A stretch of DNA of 63,774 nucleotides, taken from positions 1 to 63,774 of the forward strand of contig NZ_SWDW01000018.1 in assembly GCF_004919045.1 (NCBI RefSeq), read 5' to 3'. This DNA comes from Sinomonas albida (lineage in GTDB: Bacteria > Actinomycetota > Actinomycetes > Actinomycetales > Micrococcaceae). Positions 15,101-24,736 of this stretch are shown here, piece after piece (position 1 is the first letter of the stretch; every line of letters starts with the position of its first letter). Made by a program: the position numbers and the translations under genes. Under the pieces are notes generated by a model. That model was not told the DNA's origin. It worked only from the letters and a program-made list of their open reading frames with translations, and did no database searches.

Positions 15101-17380
15101 TCAGAAAGGCGGGGGTGCGTCTGTTTCGGGATAGGTGACGTATTTGCGGCCTGCAGGGGACGTCCACTCGAGGATGCCGCCGGGCGGCGTGGGCAGCGTC
15201 GTTAGGGTGTTGACGGCGCTGGGTGGCGTGGGCTCCGTCGACCGCGTGTTGACGGCGCTGGGTGGCGCGGGCTCCGTCGCCAGCGGGTTGACGCCTGGCC
15301 TCAGCCTTCCCGATTCGTTGGAGGGAAGCCGCGAGATCTCCGACCCGGAGCCGCCGCATTCGCAGCTCTCCCCGCCATCCGGGGCGTCGGGTCTGCACCC
15401 AGTCCCGTGAGTCGCCGGCTTGCTGGGGCTGCACCCATTCTCGTGAGTCGCCGGCTTGCTGGGGCTGCACCCATTCTCGTGAGTCGCCGGGGTGCCGGAG
15501 TCGCACCGAGTACCGTGAGTCGCCGGGGTGCCGGAGCCGCACCCATTCTCGTGAGTCGCCGGGGTATCGACGATCTCCTCCTTCGACGGACCGGAGCCGA
15601 GCTGTTTGAGTTTCCAGTGGCCGAGGGATTTGAGGCGGTGATGTTCGCGGCACAGCACAGCGAGATTGGCAGTGTCCGTAGCCCCGCCGTGTTGCCAAGG
15701 AACGGTGTGGTCGACCTCGCCCGACTGCGCAGGCTTGTCGCATCCCGGGAAGCGGCACGTGCGATCCCGAGCACCTAGGAAGCGCCGGATGGCGAGAGGC
15801 GGCGTGTAGCGACGGCGGCCAACGCCGAGCGGTACCCCAGTGCCCGGGTGCACCCACATGGTCGTCCAGGTCGCCGCCTCCGCGGCGAGGATTCGTGCGG
15901 CGGGCGCATCCAAGGAGCCGTAACCGAGAATCTCCGCCGATGCTTCGGACTCCCCGGTCAGCGTGCGGGCTGGTACCGTCACCACGACCTCCATGCGCAC
16001 GCCGCCGGCAATCCCCGTACTCGTGGATCCGGCTGGGGCAGGTCGCGTTGCACCAGGCTCCGCTGCACGCGACGTGGCGCGGCTTGAACCTGCGACCCCG
16101 TCGGGGGAGTCCGCCCCTGCATCCCATCTCGGGAGCGCACCATTCAGGAGCAGGTCGCGGAAGACGTCGGCGCGCAGCTGGCCAATGCCGCGGATCTCGC
16201 CCGGTGCTTGGAGTGAGCGAGCGACCGCCTCGAGCCGTGTGTCGATCGCCGCGCCCGCCTCAAGTGGCAGGTGAGCGGTGATCCAGCACATCCCATCCTT
16301 CGTCGGTTCGACGTCGACGCGACGGAACGCGGTGGCGTGAGCCTTCCGCGCCGCGAGCGGCTCGGGGTGGAAATCCTCGGCCAGACGGCGCAGGCGACGG
16401 GCGAAGGCCCCGGGGCTCGGCGCCCGGGCGGGGTCTCCCTGCGGGCAGCCGAGCTCGACGGCGGCAGCCGCGAAGGCCGTGCCCTTCCCGGGCGGGAGGA
16501 CAGCGGCATGCTCCATGACGGCGCGGGCCCTCCGACGGTCCAACTGCCCCTCCCGGAGGGCATCCATGAGTGGTGCCAGGCTGGGATCGGCCAATGCCCG
16601 CGCCTCCTCGACCATGGCACGACCAGTCCGCTGGGAGACATTCAGCGCGGCGGCAACCTCGGATGCGGTCAGCGTCGGGGCCTCGGCGGCCTCGAGTCTG
16701 TCCCGGGCACTCTGCCGGAAGTGCTCGCACAGCTCGGACAGCACGAAGGCTCGAAGTGCGTGGATGCGCGCCTCGTGCGCCTCAAGTGCTTTCACGGTTT
16801 CGATCAGCCCGTCGACGTACAGGGTCTCGGCCTCAAACGTCAGCGCCGTCGGAAACTGGGGCTGCGCACACTCAGTCTGAGGCTGGGGTTGCTCGTCCTG
16901 CCTCGGAGGCTGGGGCTGCTCGTTCTGCGTCGGAACCTGCGGCTGCCCGTCCTCCGTCTGAGGCTGGGGTTGCTCGTCCTGCGTCGGAACCTGCGGCTGC
17001 CCGTCCTCCGTCGGAAGCCGGGGCTGCCCGTCCTGCCTCGGAACCTGCGGCTGTCCGTCCTCCGTTGGATGCCGGGGCTGTCCATCCTGTGTCGGAACCC
17101 GGGGCAGCCCATCCTCCGTCGGAAGCCCGTGACCATCCTCCGTCGGGTTGGTGCTCCCGATCGGGTTTGTGCTCTCGACCGGACTCTCGGGCTCTATCGC
17201 GCCGCTGGCGCCGTCGAGATCGGGGCCCGCTGACGGCTCATTGAAATCAATCGAGTCGCCGACAGTTACCGTCTGGTTGGTCTCAAGTGGTCTTTCTGCC
17301 ATCGACGGATCGCAGAACTCAGCTTGATCGCCCGCCTCAGCCGAGCCGTTGACGGGATCTTCCCCCATGCTTTCCCCCAT
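15101..17380 (-). CDS. DUF222-HNH endonuclease-like protein with repeat tails
   Basis: 759 residues, far longer than the usual 400-550. In order: an acidic Ser/Glu-rich start, a Gln/Pro repeat region (about 82-170, units like PTEDGQPQV), the DUF222 domain (about 190-470, containing LTASEVAAALNVSQRTGRAM), the HNH domain (about 565-620: CRFPGCDKPAQSGEVDHTVP, then NLAVLCREHHRLKS with both Cys-x-Cys pairs), and a second repeat region (units PATHENGCSPSK). Actinobacterial genomes carry many copies of DUF222-HNH genes; function unknown, a mobile-element or nuclease role is inferred. ATG 17380 is chosen for the GAGGGTG upstream. The 227-bp gap 14874-15100 on its downstream side shows nothing. Confidence 0.85.
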   Translation of the reverse strand: MGESMGEDPVNGSAEAGDQAEFCDPSMAERPLETNQTVTVGDSIDFNEPSAGPDLDGASGAIEPESPVESTNPIGSTNPTEDGHGLPTEDGLPRVPTQDGQPRHPTEDGQPQVPRQDGQPRLPTEDGQPQVPTQDEQPQPQTEDGQPQVPTQNEQPQPPRQDEQPQPQTECAQPQFPTALTFEAETLYVDGLIETVKALEAHEARIHALRAFVLSELCEHFRQSARDRLEAAEAPTLTASEVAAALNVSQRTGRAMVEEARALADPSLAPLMDALREGQLDRRRARAVMEHAAVLPPGKGTAFAAAAVELGCPQGDPARAPSPGAFARRLRRLAEDFHPEPLAARKAHATAFRRVDVEPTKDGMCWITAHLPLEAGAAIDTRLEAVARSLQAPGEIRGIGQLRADVFRDLLLNGALPRWDAGADSPDGVAGSSRATSRAAEPGATRPAPAGSTSTGIAGGVRMEVVVTVPARTLTGESEASAEILGYGSLDAPAARILAAEAATWTTMWVHPGTGVPLGVGRRRYTPPLAIRRFLGARDRTCRFPGCDKPAQSGEVDHTVPWQHGGATDTANLAVLCREHHRLKSLGHWKLKQLGSGPSKEEIVDTPATHENGCGSGTPATHGTRCDSGTPATHENGCSPSKPATHENGCSPSKPATHGTGCRPDAPDGGESCECGGSGSEISRLPSNESGRLRPGVNPLATEPAPPSAVNTRSTEPTPPSAVNTLTTLPTPPGGILEWTSPAGRKYVTYPETDAPPPF
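15390..15565 (-). repeat. 30-bp repeats, C-terminal part of the DUF222-HNH gene
   Basis: Six in-frame copies, 30 bp each, read as PATHENGCSP, PATHGTRCDSG and similar. Each unit has one Cys and one His. On the plus strand the constant part is GTGAGTCGCCGG. Confidence 0.9.
16877..17136 (-). repeat. 24-bp-type repeats, N-terminal part of the DUF222-HNH gene
   Basis: About eleven degenerate units of roughly 24 bp encode (PT/PR)(E/Q)DGQPQ(V/P/L) and end just before the DUF222 domain. It is a flexible Gln/Pro linker with variable unit order. Confidence 0.85.
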
Positions 17381-17498
17381 GGATTCACCCTCGCATGCGC
17401 CACCGACAAAATAAGCCCTCGCCCGCTCGAGGGACGTTTCTCGGACGGCTAGGGGCGCGAGGCCCCGAGGCCCAGGCCTCACCAGGCCAAACGCTCAA

Positions 17499-17607
17499 GG
17501 TGAGGGTGTCGTGGAGGAGGCTGCGCGTCGTCGTCGTTGGTCGAAGCCGGCCCCGCTGTGGGGGTGAGGGCGTCGTGGGGGCTGCATGCGGCGTCGTCGT
17601 TGGTTCG
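17499..17607. repeat. two ~45-bp imperfect direct repeats in the 17381-17700 gap
   Basis: Copies at 17499-17543 and 17563-17607 share GGTGAGGG(T/C)GTCGTGG and GTCGTCGTTGGT. Directly after the second copy a CCCCGCC-TCGC-GGCGGGG hairpin (17610-17627) lies downstream of the NCS1 transporter gene and may help end it. Nothing else is seen in this 320-bp gap. Confidence 0.65.
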
Positions 17608-17700
17608 GACCCCGCCTCGCGGCGGGGACGAGGGCTGTCGCTAAGGCCGCCCGGCCTGTCGCCGGTGGTCCTGTTGCCGGTGGTCTGCCGGCCCGGGTCG

Positions 17701-19176
17701 TTACGCTGTCCGGGCCTGTGGGGCGGTCGGTCGGGCGTCTTCGGCGATCGCGGCGGTCACCGAGTCGGCGATGCTCCTGTCATTGCGGGAGATCAGGAAG
17801 TGAACCGCGGCCGCAATGATCGCGCCGATGAACCATGAGAAGGCCGACACCGCGCCGAAGACGGGAACCAAAGCCAGGATCACCGCAGGGATCGCGGAGA
17901 CGAGGAAGGAGAGCACCGCCTTCGGGTTCCACCCGCGAGCGTAGGTGTAATAGCCCTGTTCCCGGAACAGGTCGGCGACGACCACATGCTGCCTCCGAAG
18001 CACGTAGTAATCCATCATGATGATGCCGAAAAGAGGACCCAAGAGGGCCCCGAGGCCGCCGAGGAATTGGTTGACAACAACCGGGCTGTTGAACAGATTC
18101 CACGGAGTAATCACCAGAGCGACCACGGCGGCGATCAGACCGCCCCGTCGGAAGTCGATCTTGGCAGGCCACACATTGGCAAGGTCATAGGCAGGCGAGA
18201 CGAAGTTGGCCACCACGTTGATCCCGAGAGTTGCGACCGCGAAGGTGACGGCACCCAGCAGCAGCGCCCAGATGCTGTTGATTCGACCCACGATATCGAC
18301 GGGGTCGTAGATGTGCTGCCCGTACACCTTGAACGTCCCAGCGGTCACGACGACTGAGACGACTGAGAACGCCATGAAATTCACCGGAAGACCCCAGAGA
18401 TTCGCCGTCCACACGGACCTGCGGGATGGAGCAAAGCGGGAGAAGTCACAGAAGTTGAGCAGCAGGGTCGAGAAATACGTCACCGTGAGGGCGACCGCCG
18501 CGAAGAACGCCTGCATGACGCCCCATTGGGCAGTTCCACCTGGAAGGTCGAGCGACACGTTCCAGCCCGCATTGATCAGGATGTAGACGACGAGCAGGCC
18601 CATCACGACCCACACCGCCGGCCCCGCCCAATCCTGGAACCTTCGGATCGTGTCCATGCCGTTTCGGAGCAGGAGCAGCTGGAGCGCCCACACCACGAGG
18701 AATGCCAGCCAGCCCAGTGTCGATTCGCCGAGGAAGTTGTTCCCGGTCAGCCCTTTGAGATCGGGCCAGATCTGGAGCACGATCACGATCACAGCACGCG
18801 ACGCCAGCCACGTCTGAATGCCGTACCACGCAATCGCGACGAGAGCCCGAATAAGGGCTGGGAGATTCGCGCCGAATACGCCGAATGAGAGCCGCGCCAG
18901 GACCGGATAGGGAACGCCCAATTTCTGTCCCGCGTAGCCGGACAGGTTCATGAGCAGGAAGACGATGAAAATGCCGAGAACCAGGGCAAGGAACACTTGC
19001 CACGCGCCGAGCCCCAGCGCGAAGAGGCCGGCCGCAAACGTGTAGCCGCCGAGTGAGTGGATGTCAGACATCCACATCGCGAACAGAGAATAGAAACCCC
19101 ATCGGCGATGTTCTGCAGGGGCGAGGTCTTCGTTGTGAAGACGCGGGCTCGGGCCCGCTGGGATCGGCTGGGGCAT
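17701..19176 (-). CDS. NCS1-family nucleobase/hydantoin:cation symporter
   Basis: 491 residues with 12 membrane segments. The family opening is clear: NEDLAPAEHRRWGFYSLFAMW then MSDIHSLGGYTFAAGLF, and later GYAGQKLGVPYPVLARLSFG and RFQDWAGPAVW. These are the substrate and sodium/proton site helices of PucI/Mhp1-like carriers for purines, pyrimidines, allantoin or hydantoins. The ATG at 19176 is preceded by AGAGGG; the 48 extra open codons upstream carry no family similarity. The divergent side has operator-like repeats and a GntR regulator gene, which suggests induction by the substrate or its breakdown product. Confidence 0.9.
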   Translation of the reverse strand: MPQPIPAGPSPRLHNEDLAPAEHRRWGFYSLFAMWMSDIHSLGGYTFAAGLFALGLGAWQVFLALVLGIFIVFLLMNLSGYAGQKLGVPYPVLARLSFGVFGANLPALIRALVAIAWYGIQTWLASRAVIVIVLQIWPDLKGLTGNNFLGESTLGWLAFLVVWALQLLLLRNGMDTIRRFQDWAGPAVWVVMGLLVVYILINAGWNVSLDLPGGTAQWGVMQAFFAAVALTVTYFSTLLLNFCDFSRFAPSRRSVWTANLWGLPVNFMAFSVVSVVVTAGTFKVYGQHIYDPVDIVGRINSIWALLLGAVTFAVATLGINVVANFVSPAYDLANVWPAKIDFRRGGLIAAVVALVITPWNLFNSPVVVNQFLGGLGALLGPLFGIIMMDYYVLRRQHVVVADLFREQGYYTYARGWNPKAVLSFLVSAIPAVILALVPVFGAVSAFSWFIGAIIAAAVHFLISRNDRSIADSVTAAIAEDARPTAPQARTA

Positions 19177-19213
19177 GATCAGCACCCTCTTCCCAAGCCA
19201 TGGATGATGGCGA

Positions 19214-19249
19214 TACACCACTTTTGTAGGACCGGCCGGCCGGCCGGTC
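19214..19249. promoter_or_regulatory. inverted repeats upstream of the NCS1 transporter
   Basis: TACA-N7-TGTA (19214-19228) has the spacing typical of a regulator half-site pair. Directly beside it is a perfect 20-bp palindrome GACCGGCCGGCCGGCCGGTC (19230-19249). Both lie in the promoter zone of the transporter; the first resembles the TATAC core near the GntR gene. Confidence 0.5.
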
Positions 19250-19391
19250 AAGGTGCGAGCGTCACGTGCGGTCCGGACGCCTCTGGGGCCGCCGCAGAAA
19301 CGTGGGAAGAGGTCGGGCATTCCCGTGGAACCGCCGGAAACGTCCGCCCGCCCGCCTGGCCGCGCGGCCGCGCGGGCAGCTATGGCGAAAG

Positions 19392-20063
19392 CTACTCGGG
19401 AAGATGCCCCGCGAGCCCCTCGATGACTGGCTGCCGCCCGAGTTCAACGTGCGCCGCCGCGAGCGACTCGGCGAGCTGCGGCCGCCCGGCCAGGATCGCC
19501 TCGCGGATTTCGGCGTGCTCGATCGCGTTGAGCTCCATCGGACGGCTCACGCCGAGACCGAAGATCCAGCGGAGCATTCCCTGGAGGGGCCGCAGCGACC
19601 GGGCCAGCAGTCGATGGCCGGAAACGTTGACGATCTCGGCGTGGAACTCCGTGTTGAGGTCGGATGCGCGCTCGAAGTCGCCTTCCTCCGTCGCCTTCTG
19701 GGCGAGGCGCAGCAACTCGGTGAGTCGGCCGCCGTCGGCCCCTGCTGCGACCCGCTCGGCTGCCCGCTTCGCGGCGAAGGACTCGAGCAGCACACGGAGG
19801 TCGAACAGCTCCTCGACATCGGTGAGCGTCAGGCGGCGCACCACCGCACCCCGTCGCGGCGCCGTGACGATGAAGCCGTCCTGCTCGAGTCGGTGCAGGG
19901 CCTCGCGGACCGGGATGCGCGAGACGCTGTGCTTCTCGGAGAGCTCGCGTTCGCGCAGCCGCTGGCCCGGCGCGAGGCGTCCCGCCACGATGTCCTCGAG
20001 CACGAGCTGGTACACGTGGCTCGCGAGGGCCTCGTCGGGGGCAGGCTCGAACGGGGATTCCAT
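19392..20063 (-). CDS. GntR-family regulator, FCD (FadR) subfamily
   Basis: 223 residues. The N-terminal winged helix is unmistakable: [59 protein letters not shown]. The FCD ligand domain follows from about 80, with the metal-site residues FHAEIV and [11 protein letters not shown] visible. ATG 20063 follows a TATTCT -10-like box by six bases, so it may be leaderless. It lies between the NCS1 gene, on the same strand about 215 bp downstream, and the divergent transketolase gene; control of either or both is likely. Confidence 0.9.
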   Translation of the reverse strand: MESPFEPAPDEALASHVYQLVLEDIVAGRLAPGQRLRERELSEKHSVSRIPVREALHRLEQDGFIVTAPRRGAVVRRLTLTDVEELFDLRVLLESFAAKRAAERVAAGADGGRLTELLRLAQKATEEGDFERASDLNTEFHAEIVNVSGHRLLARSLRPLQGMLRWIFGLGVSRPMELNAIEHAEIREAILAGRPQLAESLAAAHVELGRQPVIEGLAGHLPE

Positions 20064-20065
20064 GG

Positions 20066-20103
20066 GGAGAGAATACCGTCCGGCCTCTGGGCTGGTATAC
20101 AAG
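20066..20103 (-). promoter_or_regulatory. GntR promoter with TGGTATACAA operator
   Basis: TGGTATACAA (20093-20102) is nearly palindromic and matches the TNGTNNNACNA type used by FCD regulators. It lies about 21 bp above a TATTCT box that ends six bases before the ATG. This fits autoregulation. Confidence 0.55.
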
Positions 20104-20277
20104 CGCAAGGCGCAGGTCTCATGCGAGAGCGCACGCTTCCCCGCGCGGGCACGTGTGCTGTCGGAGGAAAGAGCCGCTCTCGCCCGGGGCCAGCCTTTCT
20201 TGCCCAGACCTTGCTTGCCGCTCGGGGGCGGCGGGTAATGGAGATACCGGTACCGTCGTCGAACGGAAGGTCGCATC

Positions 20278-22269
20278 ATGGCTACGACACTCACGATTCC
20301 GGATCTCGAAACCGTCGCCGAACTGGCCGCGCAGCTGCGGGTGGACTCCATCCGTTCGAGCACGAGCGCGGGCTCCGGCCACCCGACGTCCTCCATGTCC
20401 GCCGCAGACCTGCTCGCCGTGCTCATGGGCCGGCACCTGCGCTACGACTGGGACAACCCCGAGAATCCGCGCAATGACCACCTCGTCTTCTCCAAGGGCC
20501 ACGCTTCGCCGCTCGTCTACTCCGTGTTCCGCGCGGCCGGAGTTGTCTCTGAGGAGGAGCTGCTCAACGGCTACCGCCGCTTCGGCGAGCGGCTCCAAGG
20601 CCACCCAACGCCCGTGCTCCCGTGGGTCGACGTCGCGACGGGATCGCTCGGACAGGGCCTCCCGGACGGCGTCGGCATCGCGCTCGCCGGAAAGTACCTC
20701 GACAAGCTCCCGTACCGCGTGTGGGTTCTGTGCGGCGACAGCGAGCTCGCGGAGGGATCGATCTGGGAGGCGCTCGACAAGGCCTCGCACTACGGGCTCT
20801 CCAACCTTGTAGCGATCTTCGACGTCAACCGCCTCGGCCAGCGCGGCGCGACGGATCTCGGCTGGGACACCGCAGCGTACGCGCGGCGGGCGGAGGCGTT
20901 CGGCGCCCGCGTCATCCGGATAGACGGCCACAACCTCACGGCGATCGACGAGGCTCTGACCGAGGCCGAGGACCCCACGGACGATCGCCCCACCGTGATC
21001 ATCGCCAAGACGGTCAAGGGCAAGGGCTTCAGCGAGGTCGAGGACAGCCCCGACTGGCACGGCAAGCCGTTCCCCGAGGACATGGCCGAGCGGGCCATCA
21101 AGGAGCTCGGCGGAACGCGCGAGGCGCGCGTGCGGGGGCTGCTCCCCGATGGCGGTGGCGATGACGATGGCAACAGCGCTGGCGAGCGTGCGAACCGAGC
21201 GGACGACGGCGGGAGCGCACCTGAGTCGGCCAGCTCACCTGGGCCGGTCAGCTCCCCGGGCGATGGGACGGCAGGAAAGACGGCTGGAAACACAGACAAG
21301 CCCCGGAAGGCAGAGCTCCCCACTTACGAGGTCGGCGAGAAGGTCGCAACGCGCAAGGCATACGGCCAGGCCTTGGCCGCGCTGGGAGCGGCGAATCCCG
21401 CCGTCGTCGCCCTCGACGCCGAGGTGAGCAACTCGACGTACGCGAACCAGTTCGCCAAGGAGTTCCCCGACCGCTACTTCGAGATGTTCATCGCCGAGCA
21501 GCAGCTCATCGCCGCCGCGACGGGCCTGAGCGTGCGCGGCTACACCCCGTTCGCCTCGACGTTCGCGGCGTTCCTCACCCGCGCCTACGACTTCATCCGC
21601 ATGGGCGCGGTCTCCCAGGCCAACCTCCGGCTCTCCGGCTCGCACGCGGGCCTCGAAATCGGGGCGGACGGTCCGTCGCAGATGGCCCTCGAGGACCTCG
21701 CGATGATGCGTGCCGTCCACGGCTCCACCGTCCTGTACCCGAGCGACGCGACGAGCGCCGCGGCGCTCGTCGAGCGCATGGCCGAGACGAGCGGCATCAG
21801 CTACCTCCGGACGACGCGCGGGGCGTACCCCGTTCTGTACGGCGCCGGGGAGGACTTCGCCGTGGGCGGGTCGAAGACGCTGCGGGACGGCAACGACGTC
21901 ACGCTCGTCGGGGCCGGCGTCACGCTCCACGCGTGCCTCGCGGCCGCGGACGAGCTCGCGAAGGGCGGCGTCCACGCGCGCGTCATCGACTGCTACTCGG
22001 TCAAGCCGATCGACGGCGCGGCCCTGCGCGCGGCCTCCGACGCGACCGGCGGCCGCTTCGTCGTCGTCGAGGACCACCATCCCGAGGGCGGCCTCGGATC
22101 CGCCGTGGCGGAGAGCCTCCTCGAGGGCGGTCGCGCCGACTTGCGGCTCGAGCATCTCGCAGTCCGCGGCATGCCCGGTTCGGGCACGGGAGAGGAGCTC
22201 ATGGCCTGGGCCGGGATCGACGCCGCGGCGATCGCGGAGGCCGCGCGGCGCCTAGTCGACGGAGCGTGA
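20278..22269 (+). CDS. tkt: transketolase (single-chain, short type)
   Basis: 663 residues. The thiamine diphosphate site GDSELAEGS with N about 28 residues later, the donor-site [17 protein letters not shown] (in parts) and [12 protein letters not shown] lie in the N-terminal half. The catalytic Glu is in MFIAEQQL of the pyrimidine domain, followed by [12 protein letters not shown] and LRLSGSHAG. The make-up resembles the shorter animal/archaeal-type transketolase more than the usual ~700-residue actinobacterial enzyme. It transfers two-carbon units in the pentose phosphate pathway. A 60-residue Gly/Ser/Asp-rich linker (about 285-345) joins the two halves, which are separate subunits in some organisms. 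GGAAGG precedes ATG. The MFS gene follows at 160 bp. Confidence 0.92.
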   Translation: MATTLTIPDLETVAELAAQLRVDSIRSSTSAGSGHPTSSMSAADLLAVLMGRHLRYDWDNPENPRNDHLVFSKGHASPLVYSVFRAAGVVSEEELLNGYRRFGERLQGHPTPVLPWVDVATGSLGQGLPDGVGIALAGKYLDKLPYRVWVLCGDSELAEGSIWEALDKASHYGLSNLVAIFDVNRLGQRGATDLGWDTAAYARRAEAFGARVIRIDGHNLTAIDEALTEAEDPTDDRPTVIIAKTVKGKGFSEVEDSPDWHGKPFPEDMAERAIKELGGTREARVRGLLPDGGGDDDGNSAGERANRADDGGSAPESASSPGPVSSPGDGTAGKTAGNTDKPRKAELPTYEVGEKVATRKAYGQALAALGAANPAVVALDAEVSNSTYANQFAKEFPDRYFEMFIAEQQLIAAATGLSVRGYTPFASTFAAFLTRAYDFIRMGAVSQANLRLSGSHAGLEIGADGPSQMALEDLAMMRAVHGSTVLYPSDATSAAALVERMAETSGISYLRTTRGAYPVLYGAGEDFAVGGSKTLRDGNDVTLVGAGVTLHACLAAADELAKGGVHARVIDCYSVKPIDGAALRAASDATGGRFVVVEDHHPEGGLGSAVAESLLEGGRADLRLEHLAVRGMPGSGTGEELMAWAGIDAAAIAEAARRLVDGA

Positions 22270-22430
22270 CCTGGCCTCAAGCCACAACGGATCGTTCGCG
22301 GGCGGCTTCGGCGAGACACACTCACGCAGAGCACGCGATCGGAGCCCCGCGGCGTCCGCCAGCCGACTAGTGTGAGCACGACAGCAATGCCCGGGCACGC
22401 CCCGGGATTACCTCGAGCCGGGAGCCGTGA

Positions 22431-23711
22431 ATGACCGCGTGGGCCTCGCATCAGGAGGACGTTCCCCAGTCCGCGCTCGCCGAGCCAGTCAGGCGTGTCA
22501 CAGGCCTCTGGATCACAGGACTCGTCCTGGTCAATGTCGGGATCAACGCGGCGTTCTTCGGCCCGATCCAGGTGCTCATCGGCCAGCAGGCCCAGGCGTT
22601 CGACGCGAACAACAAGGAGGGCATCCTCGCCCTCGTCACTGGTGCCGGCGCCGCCGTCGCCCTCGTGGCCAATCCGCTCTTCGGCGCGTTCTCGGACCGC
22701 ACGTGGAGCCGGTTCGGCCGCCGTCGCCCGTGGGTGCTCATCGGCGCGCTCCTCGCGACGGTGGCGCTGGTCGCGCTCGCCGGCGCCCCCAACGTCGCCG
22801 CCGCGACGGCGCTGTGGTGCTTCGTGCAGCTCGGCGCCAACGGCGCGTACGCCGCGATCACGGCCGCAATCCCTGACCGTTCGCCCGTCGAGCAGCGCGG
22901 GAGCGTGGGCGGTCTCGCCGCCATGGGCCAGACGGTCGGCGTCCTGCTCGGAGCGGTCATCGCCGCCGTCGTCTCCGGGAACTTCGCTCTGGGCTACGTG
23001 GTGTGCGGCGCGGCGCTCATCTTGGGCGTTGTCCTCTACGTCACGAGCGCGGCCGACGATCCGCTCCCGCGCTCGGCCATCGAGCCCTTCTCGATGGGGC
23101 GCTTCCTGGCCGGCTTCTGGGTGAATCCGCGCCGCTACCCGGATTTCGCATGGGCGTGGATCACGCGCTTCCTCGTGAACCTGGGAAACCACATGGTCAC
23201 GCTGTACCTGCTGTTCTTTCTCGGGGACGCCGTGCACCTCAAGGAGACCCAGGGCATCGACCCGGCGACCGGCGTCCTGATCCTCACGGGGCTCTACGCG
23301 GTGTTCGTGATCATCACGAGCGTCGTCGGCGGGAAGCTCTCGGACCGCATGGGCAAGCGCAAGCCGCTCGTGATCGGCTCCTCGGTCATCATTGCGGTCG
23401 CGTCGCTCACGATCGGCTTCTTCCCGGTCTGGCCCGGCGCGATCATCGGCGCGTGCATTCTGGGGATCGGCTTCGGCACCTACCTCGCGGTGGACACGGC
23501 GCTCAACACCCAGGTCCTCCCGACGGCTCGCGATCGCGGCAAGGACCTCGGCGTCATCAACATCGCGAACTCGCTCCCGCAGGTCATCGCACCGACCATC
23601 GCGTTCCCCTTCGTCGCGTTCTGGGGCGGGTACATCTCGCTCTACGTCGCCGCGGCCGTGATCGGCCTCCTGGGGGCCGTCTTCGTCACCCGGATCCGCT
23701 CGGTTGCCTGA
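22431..23711 (+). CDS. MFS transporter (SLC45/GPH-like sugar carrier)
   Basis: 426 residues, 12 membrane segments. The loop after helix 2 reads GAFSDRTWSRFGRRRPW, the hallmark of the sucrose/SLC45-like group; the second half has GGKLSDRMGKRKPLV. Import of a sugar or sugar alcohol by proton symport is likely. GGGAG lies eight bases before the ATG. It follows transketolase on the same strand, so the pair may handle a pentose or a related sugar, although no kinase or isomerase is present. Confidence 0.85.
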   Translation: MTAWASHQEDVPQSALAEPVRRVTGLWITGLVLVNVGINAAFFGPIQVLIGQQAQAFDANNKEGILALVTGAGAAVALVANPLFGAFSDRTWSRFGRRRPWVLIGALLATVALVALAGAPNVAAATALWCFVQLGANGAYAAITAAIPDRSPVEQRGSVGGLAAMGQTVGVLLGAVIAAVVSGNFALGYVVCGAALILGVVLYVTSAADDPLPRSAIEPFSMGRFLAGFWVNPRRYPDFAWAWITRFLVNLGNHMVTLYLLFFLGDAVHLKETQGIDPATGVLILTGLYAVFVIITSVVGGKLSDRMGKRKPLVIGSSVIIAVASLTIGFFPVWPGAIIGACILGIGFGTYLAVDTALNTQVLPTARDRGKDLGVINIANSLPQVIAPTIAFPFVAFWGGYISLYVAAAVIGLLGAVFVTRIRSVA

Positions 23712-23855
23712 GTTTGCCAGAGCTTGATTGCCTGAAAAGTCCCTCAGAACAGACGACGGCGGGAGCCGCGCCAGAGAGGCGCCCGGAGGCTGAGGACGCG
23801 CGCCGAGCGGACCCTACGTGGTGGGAACGGACACGGAGGCGTCGAGACCGCGCTG

Positions 23856-23904
23856 TATAGTTGGGGAGACCCACGGCACCATCCCAAGGCTCAGCCGTGG
23901 GCTC
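23856..23904 (+). promoter_or_regulatory. -10 box and leader hairpin of the TetR gene
   Basis: TATAGT (23856-23861) is a good -10 box. The leader then holds an 8-bp perfect inverted repeat CCCACGGC / GCCGTGGG (23870-23877 and 23894-23901), extended by GAG/CTC past one bulge. It may be a leader hairpin or the TetR operator. Confidence 0.5.
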
Positions 23905-23945
23905 AGACCGTTACCGGACCCCTGCCGGAAAGAGGTTGCTGCGCC

Positions 23946-24557
23946 GTGCTCCAACTCCCCAAGGACCTGGTGTCGATGGAGGCCCCTCCGACGACCCCTC
24001 GCTTGGCCGAGCGCTATCGCAGAATGCTCGACTTCACCGCGGACTTCGCGCGGCTCGAGTACCCCGAGGTCGAGGTAGCCGCCGTCGCGCGGCGCGCCGG
24101 GGTCTCGCTCAGCACCGCCTACCGTTACTTTCCGTCCGCGGCCCATCTCCTGCTCGCCCTGCACCGTCGGCAGCTCGTCGAGCTGCGCGAACGGTTCACC
24201 GAGCGCACGCGGAACGCCCGAACCACAGAGCTCCGCTCCCGTGAACTCGCCGGCGCAGCGATCGAGCTGCTCCAGATGCGGCTCTCGCAGCCTGCGGTCA
24301 ACAGCTGCCTCGACGAGCTCGTCGTCCCCGCCGACCATGAGCTCGCGCGCCTCATCGGCGAGGTCGACGAGCTCTCCTGGTCCGTCCTCGGGCGCCTCGG
24401 GGGTGGCGCCGCGCGCGGCAAGAGCATCGTTCTCATGGTCTCGGGGCTCGTCTCGGCCATCCGCACGGGGCGCCTGCTGCCCTACGAGGCCGAGCAGCAG
24501 CTCAAGGACGCGTGCGCCCTCCTCGAGCCGGAGATGAGGGCGTCGAGATTCGCGTGA
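23946..24557 (+). CDS. TetR-family regulator (KstR-like HTH)
   Basis: 203 residues from GTG 23946; ATG 23976 is an equal alternative (AAGGA ten bases upstream). The DNA-binding domain shows VEVAAVARRAGVSLSTAYRY and FPSAAHLLLAL, the pattern of KstR-like TetR proteins. The ligand domain gives no hint of the inducer. It stands alone and is read from the TATAGT promoter. Its target is not obvious from the neighbours. Confidence 0.82.
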   Translation: MLQLPKDLVSMEAPPTTPRLAERYRRMLDFTADFARLEYPEVEVAAVARRAGVSLSTAYRYFPSAAHLLLALHRRQLVELRERFTERTRNARTTELRSRELAGAAIELLQMRLSQPAVNSCLDELVVPADHELARLIGEVDELSWSVLGRLGGGAARGKSIVLMVSGLVSAIRTGRLLPYEAEQQLKDACALLEPEMRASRFA

Positions 24558-24566
24558 AGCCGCGAG

Positions 24567-24736
24567 GCTGACGTCTCACGCAGGACCCCTCACGCAGGAC
24601 CCCTCACGCAGGACTCTTCACGCGAGGGCCGACGCCTTGCGTTCGAGCACCCTGCGTTGCTGACGTCTCACGCAGGACCCCTCACGCAGGACTCTTCATG
24701 CGAGGGCCGACGCCTTGCGTTCGAGCACCCTGCGTT
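24567..24736. repeat. tandem duplication taking in the sigma-factor gene tail
   Basis: Copy 1 (24567-24658) and copy 2 (24659-24736) are identical apart from one base and an extra 14-bp unit (CCCCTCACGCAGGA) in copy 1. Copy 2 contains the last 13 codons and stop of the sigma gene; copy 1 is a detached duplicate of that tail. Confidence 0.92.

Noticed and set aside
17395-17838. Plus-strand frame across the 17.4-17.8 kb gap
   Set aside because: It crosses the 3' end of the NCS1 gene antisense and contains Arg/Gly/Val low-complexity sequence only.
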